Below, one piece after another: positions 1 through 7,372 of a stretch of 17,729 bases of DNA (positions within the stretch are counted from its first letter, which is position 1; each line of letters opens with the position of its first letter). The position numbers and the translations under genes were made by a program. Below the pieces are notes generated by a model. The model made no database searches. It saw only the letters and a list, made by a program, of their open reading frames with translations, and was not told where the DNA came from. Source of the stretch: CAUPWF01 sp964367905 (GTDB lineage: Bacteria; Bacillota; Clostridia; Lachnospirales; Lachnospiraceae); NCBI GenBank assembly GCA_964367905.1, contig CAYIZP010000048.1:1-17729 (forward strand). Reading direction: 5' to 3'.

Positions 1-2
1 TA

Positions 3-623
3 TCCGAAGTGACGGAAGGTTTTACGGGAACACCCGACATCGTGCTATCCTTTGATGTAAAACTCACGGCGGACGGACAGGAAATTCAGCCGAACGGAGG
101 GGTTAAAGTGACGTTTAGCACACCAGGCTACGAAGGCAAAACCCTAACCGTTGCGCATAAAAAATCCGACGGCGAGTGGCAATATTTCATAGTAACGGTT
201 GGTACGGACGGCACATTCTCCGTAAACGTAACGGAATTTTCACCGTTCATAGTCCTTTCAAACCCCGAACTGATTCCCACGGGAGTAAGTTTCGACAAGA
301 CAAGTATTTCCCTGCAAGCGGGACAGACGACGATGATAACGGCAACCGTTTCCCCGATAACTGCTGTGGGCGAAGGGGTTTGGAGCAGTTCAAACAGTGC
401 CGTTGCAAGCGTTGATGGGGACGGAAATGTTACGGCAAAAGCCGTGGGTTCTGCACGGATAACCTACACATTCGGAGAAGTCTCGGCAACCGCAAATGTG
501 ACGGTAACGAGTGTAACCTCCCCCGAGACGGGAGATAATAGCAATCTCGCATTATGGGTGATGATTGCACTCGTGGGTGCGGTTGGAATTGCGGTTGTTA
601 TGAGAAAGAGGTTTGCGAAGTAA
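3..623 (+). CDS. C-terminal part of a Big_2-domain, wall-anchored surface protein (5' end outside window)
   Basis: The frame is open to the left edge, so this is the 3' end of a larger gene; the GTG at position 9 is unlikely to be the start. The first ~85 visible residues form a beta-rich domain (LSFDVKLTADGQEIQPNGG, ending FSPFIVLSN) of the kind found just before the anchor in clostridial surface proteins. About residues 90-168 are a bacterial Ig-like group 2 (Big_2) domain, with the typical pattern of a W-SSSNSAVASVD core followed by GNVTAKAVGSARITYT. The end reads SPETGD, a hydrophobic helix (LALWVMIALVGAVGIAVV) and the basic tail MRKRFAK, matching a sortase sorting signal with SPETG in place of LPXTG. 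I infer a secreted, sortase-anchored adhesin or structural protein; the ligand is unknown. The gene is clearly more GC-rich than the glycosyltransferase genes downstream. It is probably not functionally tied to them, since a terminator-like hairpin separates the two. Confidence 0.85.
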   Translation, partial: SEVTEGFTGTPDIVLSFDVKLTADGQEIQPNGGVKVTFSTPGYEGKTLTVAHKKSDGEWQYFIVTVGTDGTFSVNVTEFSPFIVLSNPELIPTGVSFDKTSISLQAGQTTMITATVSPITAVGEGVWSSSNSAVASVDGDGNVTAKAVGSARITYTFGEVSATANVTVTSVTSPETGDNSNLALWVMIALVGAVGIAVVMRKRFAK

Positions 624-654
624 AACCGATATTATAGCGGTAACAGGATATATC

Positions 655-685
655 AGAGGCATGTAACGATAGTTTACATGCCTCT
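655..685 (+). terminator. Terminator-like hairpin after the surface protein
   Basis: Arms 655-666 (AGAGGCATGTAA) and 674-685 (TTACATGCCTCT) are a perfect 12-bp inverted repeat with a 7-nt loop, 32 bases after the stop codon. The following tract (TCTTG) is only weakly T-rich, so it resembles a Rho-independent terminator with a poor U tract. Confidence 0.65.
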
Positions 686-687
686 TC

Positions 688-879
688 TTGTGTAATAGGA
701 AACTTCGTTTCCATTACACAAAACGCTCCGCGAGGATGCACACGAATTCAATATGTGGATGTCACATCGTGACCGAATTCGGCGCACAAAGTGTGCTTCT
801 CCCTCAAGATTGAGGGGCAGGGGTGTTGAAGTGTCGAAGACACTTTGTTCCTTTATAGGAAATTTCATTTCCTATAAAG
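688..879. repeat. Multi-hairpin intergenic element (possible dispersed repeat, MITE-like, or structured RNA)
   Basis: This ~190-bp segment is almost wholly made of short inverted repeats in a row. They are 688-721 (15 bp with one bulged A, loop TTC); 743-781 (outer CGAATTC/GAATTCG) enclosing 761-773 (GTCAC-ATC-GTGAC); 784-796 (GCACA-AAG-TGTGC); 801-816 (CCCTCA-AGAT-TGAGGG); 829-845 (AAGTGTC-GAA-GACACTT); and 851-879 (13 bp, loop TTC). The two outermost hairpins share the core ATAGGAAAYTTCRTTTCC. A 64-residue open frame exists on the minus strand, but it follows the hairpins and has no ribosome site that I would trust. The structure suggests either a non-autonomous repeat bounded by related hairpins or a structured RNA. 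I cannot tell which without genome-wide copy number. Confidence 0.6.
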
Positions 880-938
880 TGGGGGATGAAAAATGCCATC
901 GATTGATGGGCGCAACAAATAGCGTGTTTTAAAAGAAT

Positions 939-966
939 TTGGTAGATAAAAAAGGTCGAATATGAT
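939..966 (+). promoter_or_regulatory. Candidate promoter for the glycosyltransferase operon
   Basis: TTGGTA (939-944), a 16-bp spacer and TATGAT (961-966) fit a sigma-A promoter. An overlapping alternative is TAGATA (943-948), 17 bp, TATTAT (966-971). Either would start a transcript about 40 bases before the first GT2 gene. Together with the hairpin element, this is what I see in the 392-bp gap 624-1015. Confidence 0.4.
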
Positions 967-1015
967 ATTATGTTACTAATGTTTGCTTAGCGCAAGGTAG
1001 GAGGAGCGGAAGAAT

Positions 1016-1966
1016 ATGTGTAGTCAGCCGTTGGTCACAATGATAATCCCAGTCTATAATGTGGAGAGGTATTTGGATAAATGTATCACTAGTGTTGTAG
1101 GACAGACCTATCAAAAACTAGATATTGTATTGGTGGATGATGGTTCAACGGACAACTCCGGAGAAATCTGTAACAAGTGGCAGCAGGCAGATACAAGGAT
1201 TAGAGTTGTACACAAGAAAAATGGCGGTTTGTCAGATGCGAGGAATCAGGGAATAGAAACGGCTGAGGGGGAGTTTTTATACTTCTTAGACAGTGATGAT
1301 TATCTAGAAGAGGACGCAATTGAGTCTCTTTATGAATTGCAGCGGGAGCATAGTGCTGAAATTGTCATTGGTACAATACAAAAAGTAGATGAAAATTATA
1401 GGAAGATAATAGAAGACTTGGGTGTGGATTTTGCGCTGGGGAGATGGAGTGAGTTGAAAGAAATTATCTTCAATCGTATCTGTGCATGGGAAGCTTGCGG
1501 GAAGTTGTATCGAGCAGAGTTGTTTAGAGAAATAAGGTTTCAGAAGGGGATTCTATATGAGGATTTGCACGTATTTCCAAGACTTCTTGTTGAGAGTAAA
1601 AAAACAGTGTTTTGCAATAATTTAAAATATAATTATCTTCAGAGAAGTGATAGTATCATGGGGGAGACTCGGATTACAATTAGTAAGGACATGGTATGGA
1701 TTGCAGAGGATAATGACAGATATTTTGCGTCCATAGAGAATGAAGAGGATGCAAGAGAATTTTTCTTTGTATTCTATATGAATCATATATTATCGAATTA
1801 TCTGAGAATCCAGAATCCAGAAACTAATATAGAGTTTATGGGTAGATGCAAGGAATTTCTATATAAGAATTTCTGGCGTATCTTGAAGAGTGGACAGATT
1901 GGTATGAAACGAAAATTGCGAGTGATACTAGTGTGTGGAAAGATGTTGGGGAAGAAGTATGATTAA
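1016..1966 (+). CDS. Family 2 glycosyltransferase
   Basis: This 316-residue GT-A glycosyltransferase transfers a sugar from a nucleotide donor to a growing surface glycan on the cytoplasmic face of the membrane. The GT2 signature is complete: TMIIPVYNVERYLDKC near residues 8-23, VDDGSTD at 40-46, NGGLSDARNQGIE at 69-81, and the metal-binding LDSDD at 91-95. An acceptor-side segment follows, with WEACGKLY and ILYEDLHVFP. The ATG at 1016 is preceded by a perfect AGGAGG (999-1004). This is the first gene of the run. It overlaps the next gene by 8 bases, so the two are probably translationally coupled. It is most similar in layout to the GT2 gene at 6375, including the NYLQRSDSIM / NYVQRQGSIM motif. 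Donor and acceptor cannot be told from sequence. Confidence 0.93.
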   Translation: MCSQPLVTMIIPVYNVERYLDKCITSVVGQTYQKLDIVLVDDGSTDNSGEICNKWQQADTRIRVVHKKNGGLSDARNQGIETAEGEFLYFLDSDDYLEEDAIESLYELQREHSAEIVIGTIQKVDENYRKIIEDLGVDFALGRWSELKEIIFNRICAWEACGKLYRAELFREIRFQKGILYEDLHVFPRLLVESKKTVFCNNLKYNYLQRSDSIMGETRITISKDMVWIAEDNDRYFASIENEEDAREFFFVFYMNHILSNYLRIQNPETNIEFMGRCKEFLYKNFWRILKSGQIGMKRKLRVILVCGKMLGKKYD

Positions 1967-2846
1967 GATTAGGATGAATGGCGGGCTGGGAAATCAGCTT
2001 TTTCAATATGCAATGATACGAAAAATCGCAGAAGAAACAGGTGAAGAAGTTGTGATGTGGAGTAGTCCAGATTACGATTATAAAAAATTCTTTCAAGATA
2101 TTTTTGTAGGGAATCCAAAGGTGATTACGACCCAGATGGGGGAGTTGTCTATGAGACAGAAGATAGGTCGACGTATTTATAATAAAATGAGATGTAAGAG
2201 TGATTATATGCAGACATACACTTTTGAGAAAAAATATAAGAATCTTTATGCTACTGTGTTTGATATGTTTTATTGTGAAAATGGATATCTCGAGGTGCCT
2301 AAGCTGTCAAAAACGGCTCATCTAGATGGGTATTTTCAGAGTGAAAGATATTTTGAGGGTATGCGAGATATTTTGCGTAAGGAGTTACAACTTCAGAAGC
2401 CATTGAATATGGATGATGCTTATCTGAGCAAATTGAAGAACACGAAGAATAGTATATGCTTGCATATTAGGCTAGGAGACTATCTCAATCATCCGCTTCA
2501 TGCGGTGTGCACAAAGGAATACTATATAGAGGCGATGAAAAAGCTAAGTGATGAATTGGAAGAGCCGGTATTCTATGTGTTCTCCAATGATGTCGAGTTG
2601 GCGAAGGAGATGTGCCAAGAGTATGAGTGTGTATTTGAACCAGAAGGGTATATGGATTATGAAGTGTTGCATATTATGGCTCTATGCGATCATTTTATAC
2701 TGTCTAATAGTTCATTCTCATGGTGGGCACAGTTTCTCTCGATGAATGACACGAAAAAGGTGATTGTTCCAGATCGCTGGTTTAATGGCGAAGTGCCGAC
2801 GGATATTTGGGATGATGATTTTATTAAAATAAAGACGACCACTTGA
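1959..2846 (+). CDS. GT11 family fucosyltransferase (alpha-1,2-fucosyltransferase type)
   Basis: The 295-residue product carries the GT11 hallmarks: GGLGNQLFQYA at residues 8-18, HIRLGDY at 169-175 (the HxRxGDY motif that contacts GDP-fucose), YVFSNDVELAK at 206-216, and SNSSFSWWAQFLS at 249-261. Length is normal for the family. Known members transfer L-fucose in alpha-1,2 linkage, usually to galactose, and act on O-antigens or host-like glycans. I chose the ATG at 1959 rather than an in-frame ATG at 1935, because the family begins directly with the MIKIRMNGGLGNQ strand and GGGGAAGA lies just upstream. The start overlaps the stop of the preceding GT2. No GDP-fucose synthesis gene is visible here. 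Family assignment is secure; the exact linkage and acceptor are inferred. Confidence 0.92.
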   Translation: MIKIRMNGGLGNQLFQYAMIRKIAEETGEEVVMWSSPDYDYKKFFQDIFVGNPKVITTQMGELSMRQKIGRRIYNKMRCKSDYMQTYTFEKKYKNLYATVFDMFYCENGYLEVPKLSKTAHLDGYFQSERYFEGMRDILRKELQLQKPLNMDDAYLSKLKNTKNSICLHIRLGDYLNHPLHAVCTKEYYIEAMKKLSDELEEPVFYVFSNDVELAKEMCQEYECVFEPEGYMDYEVLHIMALCDHFILSNSSFSWWAQFLSMNDTKKVIVPDRWFNGEVPTDIWDDDFIKIKTTT

Positions 2847-2858
2847 GGATAGTGAAAT

Positions 2859-3854
2859 ATGGAAAAATTAATCAGTGTGATTATACCAGTGTATAATGTT
2901 GGTAAGTATTTAAGAAAATGCTTGGATAGTGTGCTAGCACAAGCACAAGAATCGGTGGAGATAATTATTGTGAATGATGGATCCACAGATGAGTCGCCAA
3001 TGATTATAAGAGAGTATCGTGATAAATACCCAGAAATTATAGTGATAGATAAGGAGAATGGTGGCATCTCGGAAGCGCGCAATGTAGGGATGAGCCGTGC
3101 CAAGGGACGCTACATCATGTTTCTAGATAGTGATGATTGGTGGGAAGAGAATAAAATTGCATCTGTCTTGGAATTCATTCAGAAGGAAGAGGCGGATATT
3201 GTATTAACGAAGTTCAAAGCGGTAGATGACTCGGGACAAGAAAGTGTCTTTTGTGAGTTGAAGGAAGACGTCTTTCGCGATAAACCTGTTCATGAGGTCG
3301 TAAAGTATCTGCTAGAGAACCCCATGCCTTTGTGGAGTGTATGGAAATATGTTTACCGAAGAGAGTTTTTGGAACAGCATAAGTTGTTATTTCAAGTGGG
3401 GATGATCTGCGGTGAAGATATGAATTTCGTGATACGAACATTTTTGCTTGCAGGTGAAATTAGATATCTGGATACTTGCCTTTACTGCTATAGAAATGAT
3501 AGACCCGAGTCGGTGATGAATCGATTTTCAGAAAAGAAAATAGAATCCCTATTTGTCTCTATTAGCGATGTTAGGAGGCTGGTGGAGAGCAATGTTCAAT
3601 ATCAACAATTTGGACAGGCGATCTATAATCGATTGGCTCTAGATTTTTTGGATCAACTATGGGAGTCACGATTGCTCAAGGGAAAACAGAGTGAGAAGAT
3701 GCAGAAAATTCTTGCAGAGCATATGTGGTTAATTGAGAGAACAGATATTGAGGAAACAAAGAAAATGCGGAAAATGAATCAGTTTATCGGTGCGAGGGCA
3801 ACGGTTTTTGTTTACTGCAATAGATATAAGCTAAAAAGCATGCTTAGAAGGTAA
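2859..3854 (+). CDS. Family 2 glycosyltransferase
   Basis: A 331-residue GT-A enzyme, predicted to add one sugar to the lipid-linked glycan in the cytoplasm. Visible motifs are LISVIIPVYNVGKYLRKC (residues 4-21), VNDGSTD (38-44, with N in place of the usual first D), NGGISEARNVGM (67-78) and FLDSDDWW (88-95, metal and donor site). The central WSVWKYVYRREFLE and the CGEDMNF segment resemble the other GT2 enzymes of this locus. The ribosome site TGAGGA overlaps the stop codon of the GT11 gene, 12 bases separate the two genes, and only 8 bases separate this gene from the flippase. It is an internal operon member. The sugar specificity is unknown. Confidence 0.92.
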   Translation: MEKLISVIIPVYNVGKYLRKCLDSVLAQAQESVEIIIVNDGSTDESPMIIREYRDKYPEIIVIDKENGGISEARNVGMSRAKGRYIMFLDSDDWWEENKIASVLEFIQKEEADIVLTKFKAVDDSGQESVFCELKEDVFRDKPVHEVVKYLLENPMPLWSVWKYVYRREFLEQHKLLFQVGMICGEDMNFVIRTFLLAGEIRYLDTCLYCYRNDRPESVMNRFSEKKIESLFVSISDVRRLVESNVQYQQFGQAIYNRLALDFLDQLWESRLLKGKQSEKMQKILAEHMWLIERTDIEETKKMRKMNQFIGARATVFVYCNRYKLKSMLRR

Positions 3855-3862
3855 TCATTAAT

Positions 3863-5401
3863 ATGAGAATACAAAATACATTAAAAAATAGTATGGCAGG
3901 ATTTGCAAAACAGGCAATTCTAATGGTAATAAATTTAGTGTCGAGGAAGATTTTTATCGATACGTTAGGGGTAGAATATCTAGGGTTGAATGGACTGTTC
4001 ACCAATATTCTAGCGATGCTTGCATTGGCAGAGCTAGGAGTTGGGTCGGCAATCACATATAGCCTCTATAAGCCGCTACATGATGGGAATCAAGGCGAGA
4101 TTTCTGGATTGATGAAGCTATATCGTAGATTCTATAGTGGGATTGCGATGGTGATCCTTGTGCTTGGGATTCTTCTCTCGTTCTTTATTCAGTATTTTAT
4201 CAGTGATGTAGAGTTTGAGCTAGGGTATGTGCGACTTATTTTTCTCTTGTTTTTAGCGAACACGGTGATGTCTTACCTGTTTGCATACAAGCGTTCATTA
4301 TTGTATGCTGACCAAAGAAACTATGTGGTAGTGAAGCTAGATATGATTACCAGTGTAGTAGGGGCGATTGCAAAGATTGGGGTATTAATCTTTACAGGCA
4401 ACTACATTATCTATCTACTTGCACAGATTATCTTCACAGTACTGCCGAATATCGTAGTGTCTAGACAGATTGATAAGGAATATCCATTCTTATCCAAGAT
4501 GAATACAGATTTGCCAAAAGATCAGGTGAAAAAAATCTTAGGTGATATCAGAAATATCTTTGTTCACAAGGTGTCTTCCTTTGTTGTTTCTTCGACAGAT
4601 AATATTATTATTGCATCATTTGTTGGGATTAGAACAGTTGGTATATTCTCTAACTATACATTGATCATTAGTACAGTGAGTGGGTTTTTGAATCAGATAT
4701 TAGAGGGGGTACAAGCTTCGCTTGGGAATCTAGCCTTCTCAGAGGAGAGAGAAAATCTATATGATATATTCAAGAAATATAATTTCTTATGCTTTATTAT
4801 TACAAGTTTCTGTTCTGTGAGTTTTATTGTTCTGTTGGAGGATTTTATTGCATTGTGGATAGGTCCAGAGTATTTGTTGGAGTTTATTGCGGTATTGTTT
4901 GCTGTCATCAATCTTGCAATTGGCGTTATGCTTCGACCGATTTGGCAAGTGATGACGATATCTGGATTATTCAAGGAAGATAAATTCAATGCAATTGTAG
5001 AGATGGTTGTAAATTTGGTGCTTTCTATCATCCTGGTTACACAGGTTGGATTGGTGGGAGTTCTGATCGGAACGACGGTTAGTTATCTTATAGCGGGGGC
5101 GATGAAGACATATTTGCTCTTCAAGAAATTCTTTCGCCAATCTGCCAGAGAATACTTGATGACATTGAGTATGTATCTGCTTCTCATTGCAGCGCAGATG
5201 TGGCTATGTATTATGTTGGGGCGTATGATAAATATACAGAATGGATTCTTAGAATTTGTCGTTAAGATGTTTGTTTGTTTGATAGTTCCAAATGGGATTA
5301 ATATTTTATTGTTTCATAGAACATATGAGTTTAAGTATTTTAAGGATTTGAGTTTGAGGTTACTGGGAGGTATGCGACGTGGGAAGAAAAATCAAGATTA
5401 A
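3863..5401 (+). CDS. Wzx-like polysaccharide flippase (MOP superfamily)
   Basis: The 512-residue protein is hydrophobic throughout, with about 12-14 likely membrane helices. It begins with the typical Wzx/RfbX N-terminus (SMAGFAKQAILMVINLVSRKIFIDTLGVEYLGL is spread over the first ~45 residues), then GLFTNILAMLALAELGVGSA, a segment shared by polysaccharide exporters of Gram-positive capsule loci. Such proteins move undecaprenyl-diphosphate-linked repeat units from the inner to the outer leaflet. Its place among glycosyltransferases supports that role. Its last 23 bases overlap the GT10 gene in another frame. A MATE drug exporter is a less likely alternative, given the context. No Wzy-type polymerase or initiating transferase is seen in the window. 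I do not assign a specific symbol because Wzx proteins diverge strongly. Confidence 0.9.
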   Translation: MRIQNTLKNSMAGFAKQAILMVINLVSRKIFIDTLGVEYLGLNGLFTNILAMLALAELGVGSAITYSLYKPLHDGNQGEISGLMKLYRRFYSGIAMVILVLGILLSFFIQYFISDVEFELGYVRLIFLLFLANTVMSYLFAYKRSLLYADQRNYVVVKLDMITSVVGAIAKIGVLIFTGNYIIYLLAQIIFTVLPNIVVSRQIDKEYPFLSKMNTDLPKDQVKKILGDIRNIFVHKVSSFVVSSTDNIIIASFVGIRTVGIFSNYTLIISTVSGFLNQILEGVQASLGNLAFSEERENLYDIFKKYNFLCFIITSFCSVSFIVLLEDFIALWIGPEYLLEFIAVLFAVINLAIGVMLRPIWQVMTISGLFKEDKFNAIVEMVVNLVLSIILVTQVGLVGVLIGTTVSYLIAGAMKTYLLFKKFFRQSAREYLMTLSMYLLLIAAQMWLCIMLGRMINIQNGFLEFVVKMFVCLIVPNGINILLFHRTYEFKYFKDLSLRLLGGMRRGKKNQD

Positions 5402-6356
5402 GATCTGTGATTTTTGGAACGGATTTGATGTAAGAGACAATATTTTTGTAGATATGCTAAATGAGGAGTACGAATGCGAATTTAGTGATGAGCCAGATTA
5501 TATCATCTACTCGGATTTTGGTGATGAGTTTGTGAAGTATGATGGTGTGAGGATTCATTATACAGGAGAGAATATCAGATCGAATTTTAATCTGTGTGAT
5601 TATGGAATTGGGTTTGATTATCTTGAATTTGGAGATCGATATTGTCGATTTCCGCTCTACGAGATGAAGAATTATGGTAGGGATTATAATCGAGCGTGTA
5701 ACAAGCATTTGAATGTAGAGAGTCTACTGAAAGGCAAGACGAAATTCTGTAGTTATGTTTATGGCAATGCGGAAGCGGATCCGAGGAGAGAAGCGTTTTT
5801 TCATCTGTTGAGCAAGTATAAAAAGGTCGATTCTGGTGGGCGCCACTTGAATAATATCGGTGGATCCATTGGGTTTGGGGAGGATAGTAAATATCTATTC
5901 CAGAAGGACTATAAATTCGCAGTTGTGTTCGAGAATTCATCTACACCGGGATATGTTACAGAGAAGATTACACAAGCCTTTGCAGCTGGGACAGTACCGA
6001 TTTATTGGGGAGATCCATTGATTGTAAAAGGATTTAATGAGAAGTCCTTCATTAACTGTCATTCTTTTGATAGTTTTGATGCGGTTGTTGAACATGTGAA
6101 GTTCTTGGATGGAGATATGGAAGCGTATGAGGCTTATCTGAGGGAGCCGATGCATGTGGAGACCTATACTAGTTGTCAGATTGCATTGAGGAAGCAATTA
6201 CTTCACATTGTAGGTCAGGAAAAGGAATTGGCATATCGTCGGGAGCGTTTTGCTACTGGGAAGAAATATCAAGAACGGTATATCCAAGAGAGAGAGCAGA
6301 TTCAGAAACATAATCGGTCATTGATTACAAGAGTTAAGAGAAAACTAGTTCAATAA
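5379..6356 (+). CDS. GT10 family fucosyltransferase (alpha-1,3-fucosyltransferase type)
   Basis: The 325-residue product follows the Helicobacter-type GT10 pattern along its length. It shows KICDFWNG at residues 8-15, YTGENIRSNFNLCDYGIGFD at 61-80, FGDRYCRFPLY at 84-94, DSGGRHLNNIG at 151-161, and the GDP-fucose site FENSSTPGYVTEKI (184-197) followed by VPIYWGDP at 206-213. Characterised relatives transfer fucose alpha-1,3 (or 1,4) to the GlcNAc of LacNAc-like acceptors, making Lewis-type structures. After residue ~280 the tail is highly charged and helical (EKELAYRRERF onwards) and ends RVKRKLVQ. A basic amphipathic tail in H. pylori enzymes aids membrane binding. The start is GTG at 5379, with GGGAGG 8 bases upstream; the nearby ATG at 5372 belongs to the flippase frame. 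The 23-base overlap suggests coupled translation. Confidence 0.92.
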   Translation: MGRKIKIKICDFWNGFDVRDNIFVDMLNEEYECEFSDEPDYIIYSDFGDEFVKYDGVRIHYTGENIRSNFNLCDYGIGFDYLEFGDRYCRFPLYEMKNYGRDYNRACNKHLNVESLLKGKTKFCSYVYGNAEADPRREAFFHLLSKYKKVDSGGRHLNNIGGSIGFGEDSKYLFQKDYKFAVVFENSSTPGYVTEKITQAFAAGTVPIYWGDPLIVKGFNEKSFINCHSFDSFDAVVEHVKFLDGDMEAYEAYLREPMHVETYTSCQIALRKQLLHIVGQEKELAYRRERFATGKKYQERYIQEREQIQKHNRSLITRVKRKLVQ

Positions 6357-6374
6357 AAGGAAAGATGGAAGAAG

Positions 6375-7361
6375 ATGAAGATATCAGTAATACTGCCTGT
6401 ATATAATGTTGAGAAATTTTTAGAAAAATCTGTTATGAGTGTTATGGAACAAACGTATGCTGACTTAGAGATTATCCTAGTGGATGATGGCGCTACAGAT
6501 TCCTGCCCAGAACTATGTGATAAATTCGCGGAGCGAGATAGTCGAATTGTGGTAATCCATAAGGAAAATGGAGGATTATCGGATGCACGAAACGCAGGAA
6601 TTGAAGTTGCCAGTGGAGAGGCGCTTTATTTTATGGACAGTGATGATTATATCGAGAAAGACACTCTGGAAATATTCGTGAATGAGATGCAGAACAGTTC
6701 GGTTGATATGGTTGTGGGTAACTATAGAAAGGTGACAGAGGAAGGCGAATTTATTAGTGAATATGGATATGGTGTTCAGAATCCATTGATTCGTGGATCG
6801 AATAAGTTTGTTGCCCTGCAAGAGCACGGACAACTAGGCCCTGCATGGAACAAGTTGTGCAGAAAACAGCTATTTGATCGGGTTAGATTCCCAAAGGGAA
6901 AATACCATGAGGATGATTTTGTATCTCATCAATTGCTCTATTATGCGGATGTGATTGCAGTGCTTCCAGATTATACGTATAATTATGTACAAAGACAAGG
7001 TAGTATTATGAATACAGGATATTCCGTACGACGTTTAGACGGCGCGGAAGCGTATCTAGAGAGAATGGAGTTCTATCGGAAGGTGAAGTCGCCTGAGTTG
7101 ATTCGATTAGTGATTCCTAGTATTGTGGAGGAATTAGCCACAGCATATGGCAAGCTAGATATGAAGATAGAGAGCAATCGAGCTAGATTAAATGAATTGA
7201 TGGCTAGATTTATCGCATTGTGCAAAAATGAAGGCAGATATCTTGGAGGAATGAAATGGAAGGTTGCCCTTCTTGGTGTAATGCCCAAATTTTATTATAT
7301 CATAGTGACTACAATTAAGAAGATAAAGCGTGGGATAAAGAGCATAATACAGAGAAAATGA
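6375..7361 (+). CDS. Family 2 glycosyltransferase
   Basis: A 328-residue GT-A enzyme with KISVILPVYNVEKFLEKS (2-19), VDDGATD (36-42), NGGLSDARNAGIE (65-77) and the metal-binding FMDSDDYIE (86-94). The common VDDGSTD motif has Ala in place of Ser here. Middle-region landmarks (GPAWNKLCRKQLF, then KGKYHEDDF and NYVQRQGSIM) align with the GT2 at 1016, so the two are probably paralogues within the cluster. The C-terminus is basic (KKIKRGIKSIIQRK), as often seen in membrane-associated GTs. The ATG lies 18 bases after the GT10 stop, and the stop overlaps an ATG of the GT4 frame (ATGA). Donor and acceptor are unknown. Confidence 0.92.
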   Translation: MKISVILPVYNVEKFLEKSVMSVMEQTYADLEIILVDDGATDSCPELCDKFAERDSRIVVIHKENGGLSDARNAGIEVASGEALYFMDSDDYIEKDTLEIFVNEMQNSSVDMVVGNYRKVTEEGEFISEYGYGVQNPLIRGSNKFVALQEHGQLGPAWNKLCRKQLFDRVRFPKGKYHEDDFVSHQLLYYADVIAVLPDYTYNYVQRQGSIMNTGYSVRRLDGAEAYLERMEFYRKVKSPELIRLVIPSIVEELATAYGKLDMKIESNRARLNELMARFIALCKNEGRYLGGMKWKVALLGVMPKFYYIIVTTIKKIKRGIKSIIQRK

Positions 7362-7372
7362 TGAGGTGTAGT

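Noticed and set aside
176..415. 79-codon plus-strand frame
   Set aside because: It is out of frame within the Big_2 surface protein, which has clear domain and anchor signals.
674..868. 64-codon minus-strand frame across the hairpin element
   Set aside because: Its sequence is dictated by the inverted repeats, it lacks a convincing ribosome site, and it resembles translated repeat DNA rather than a protein.
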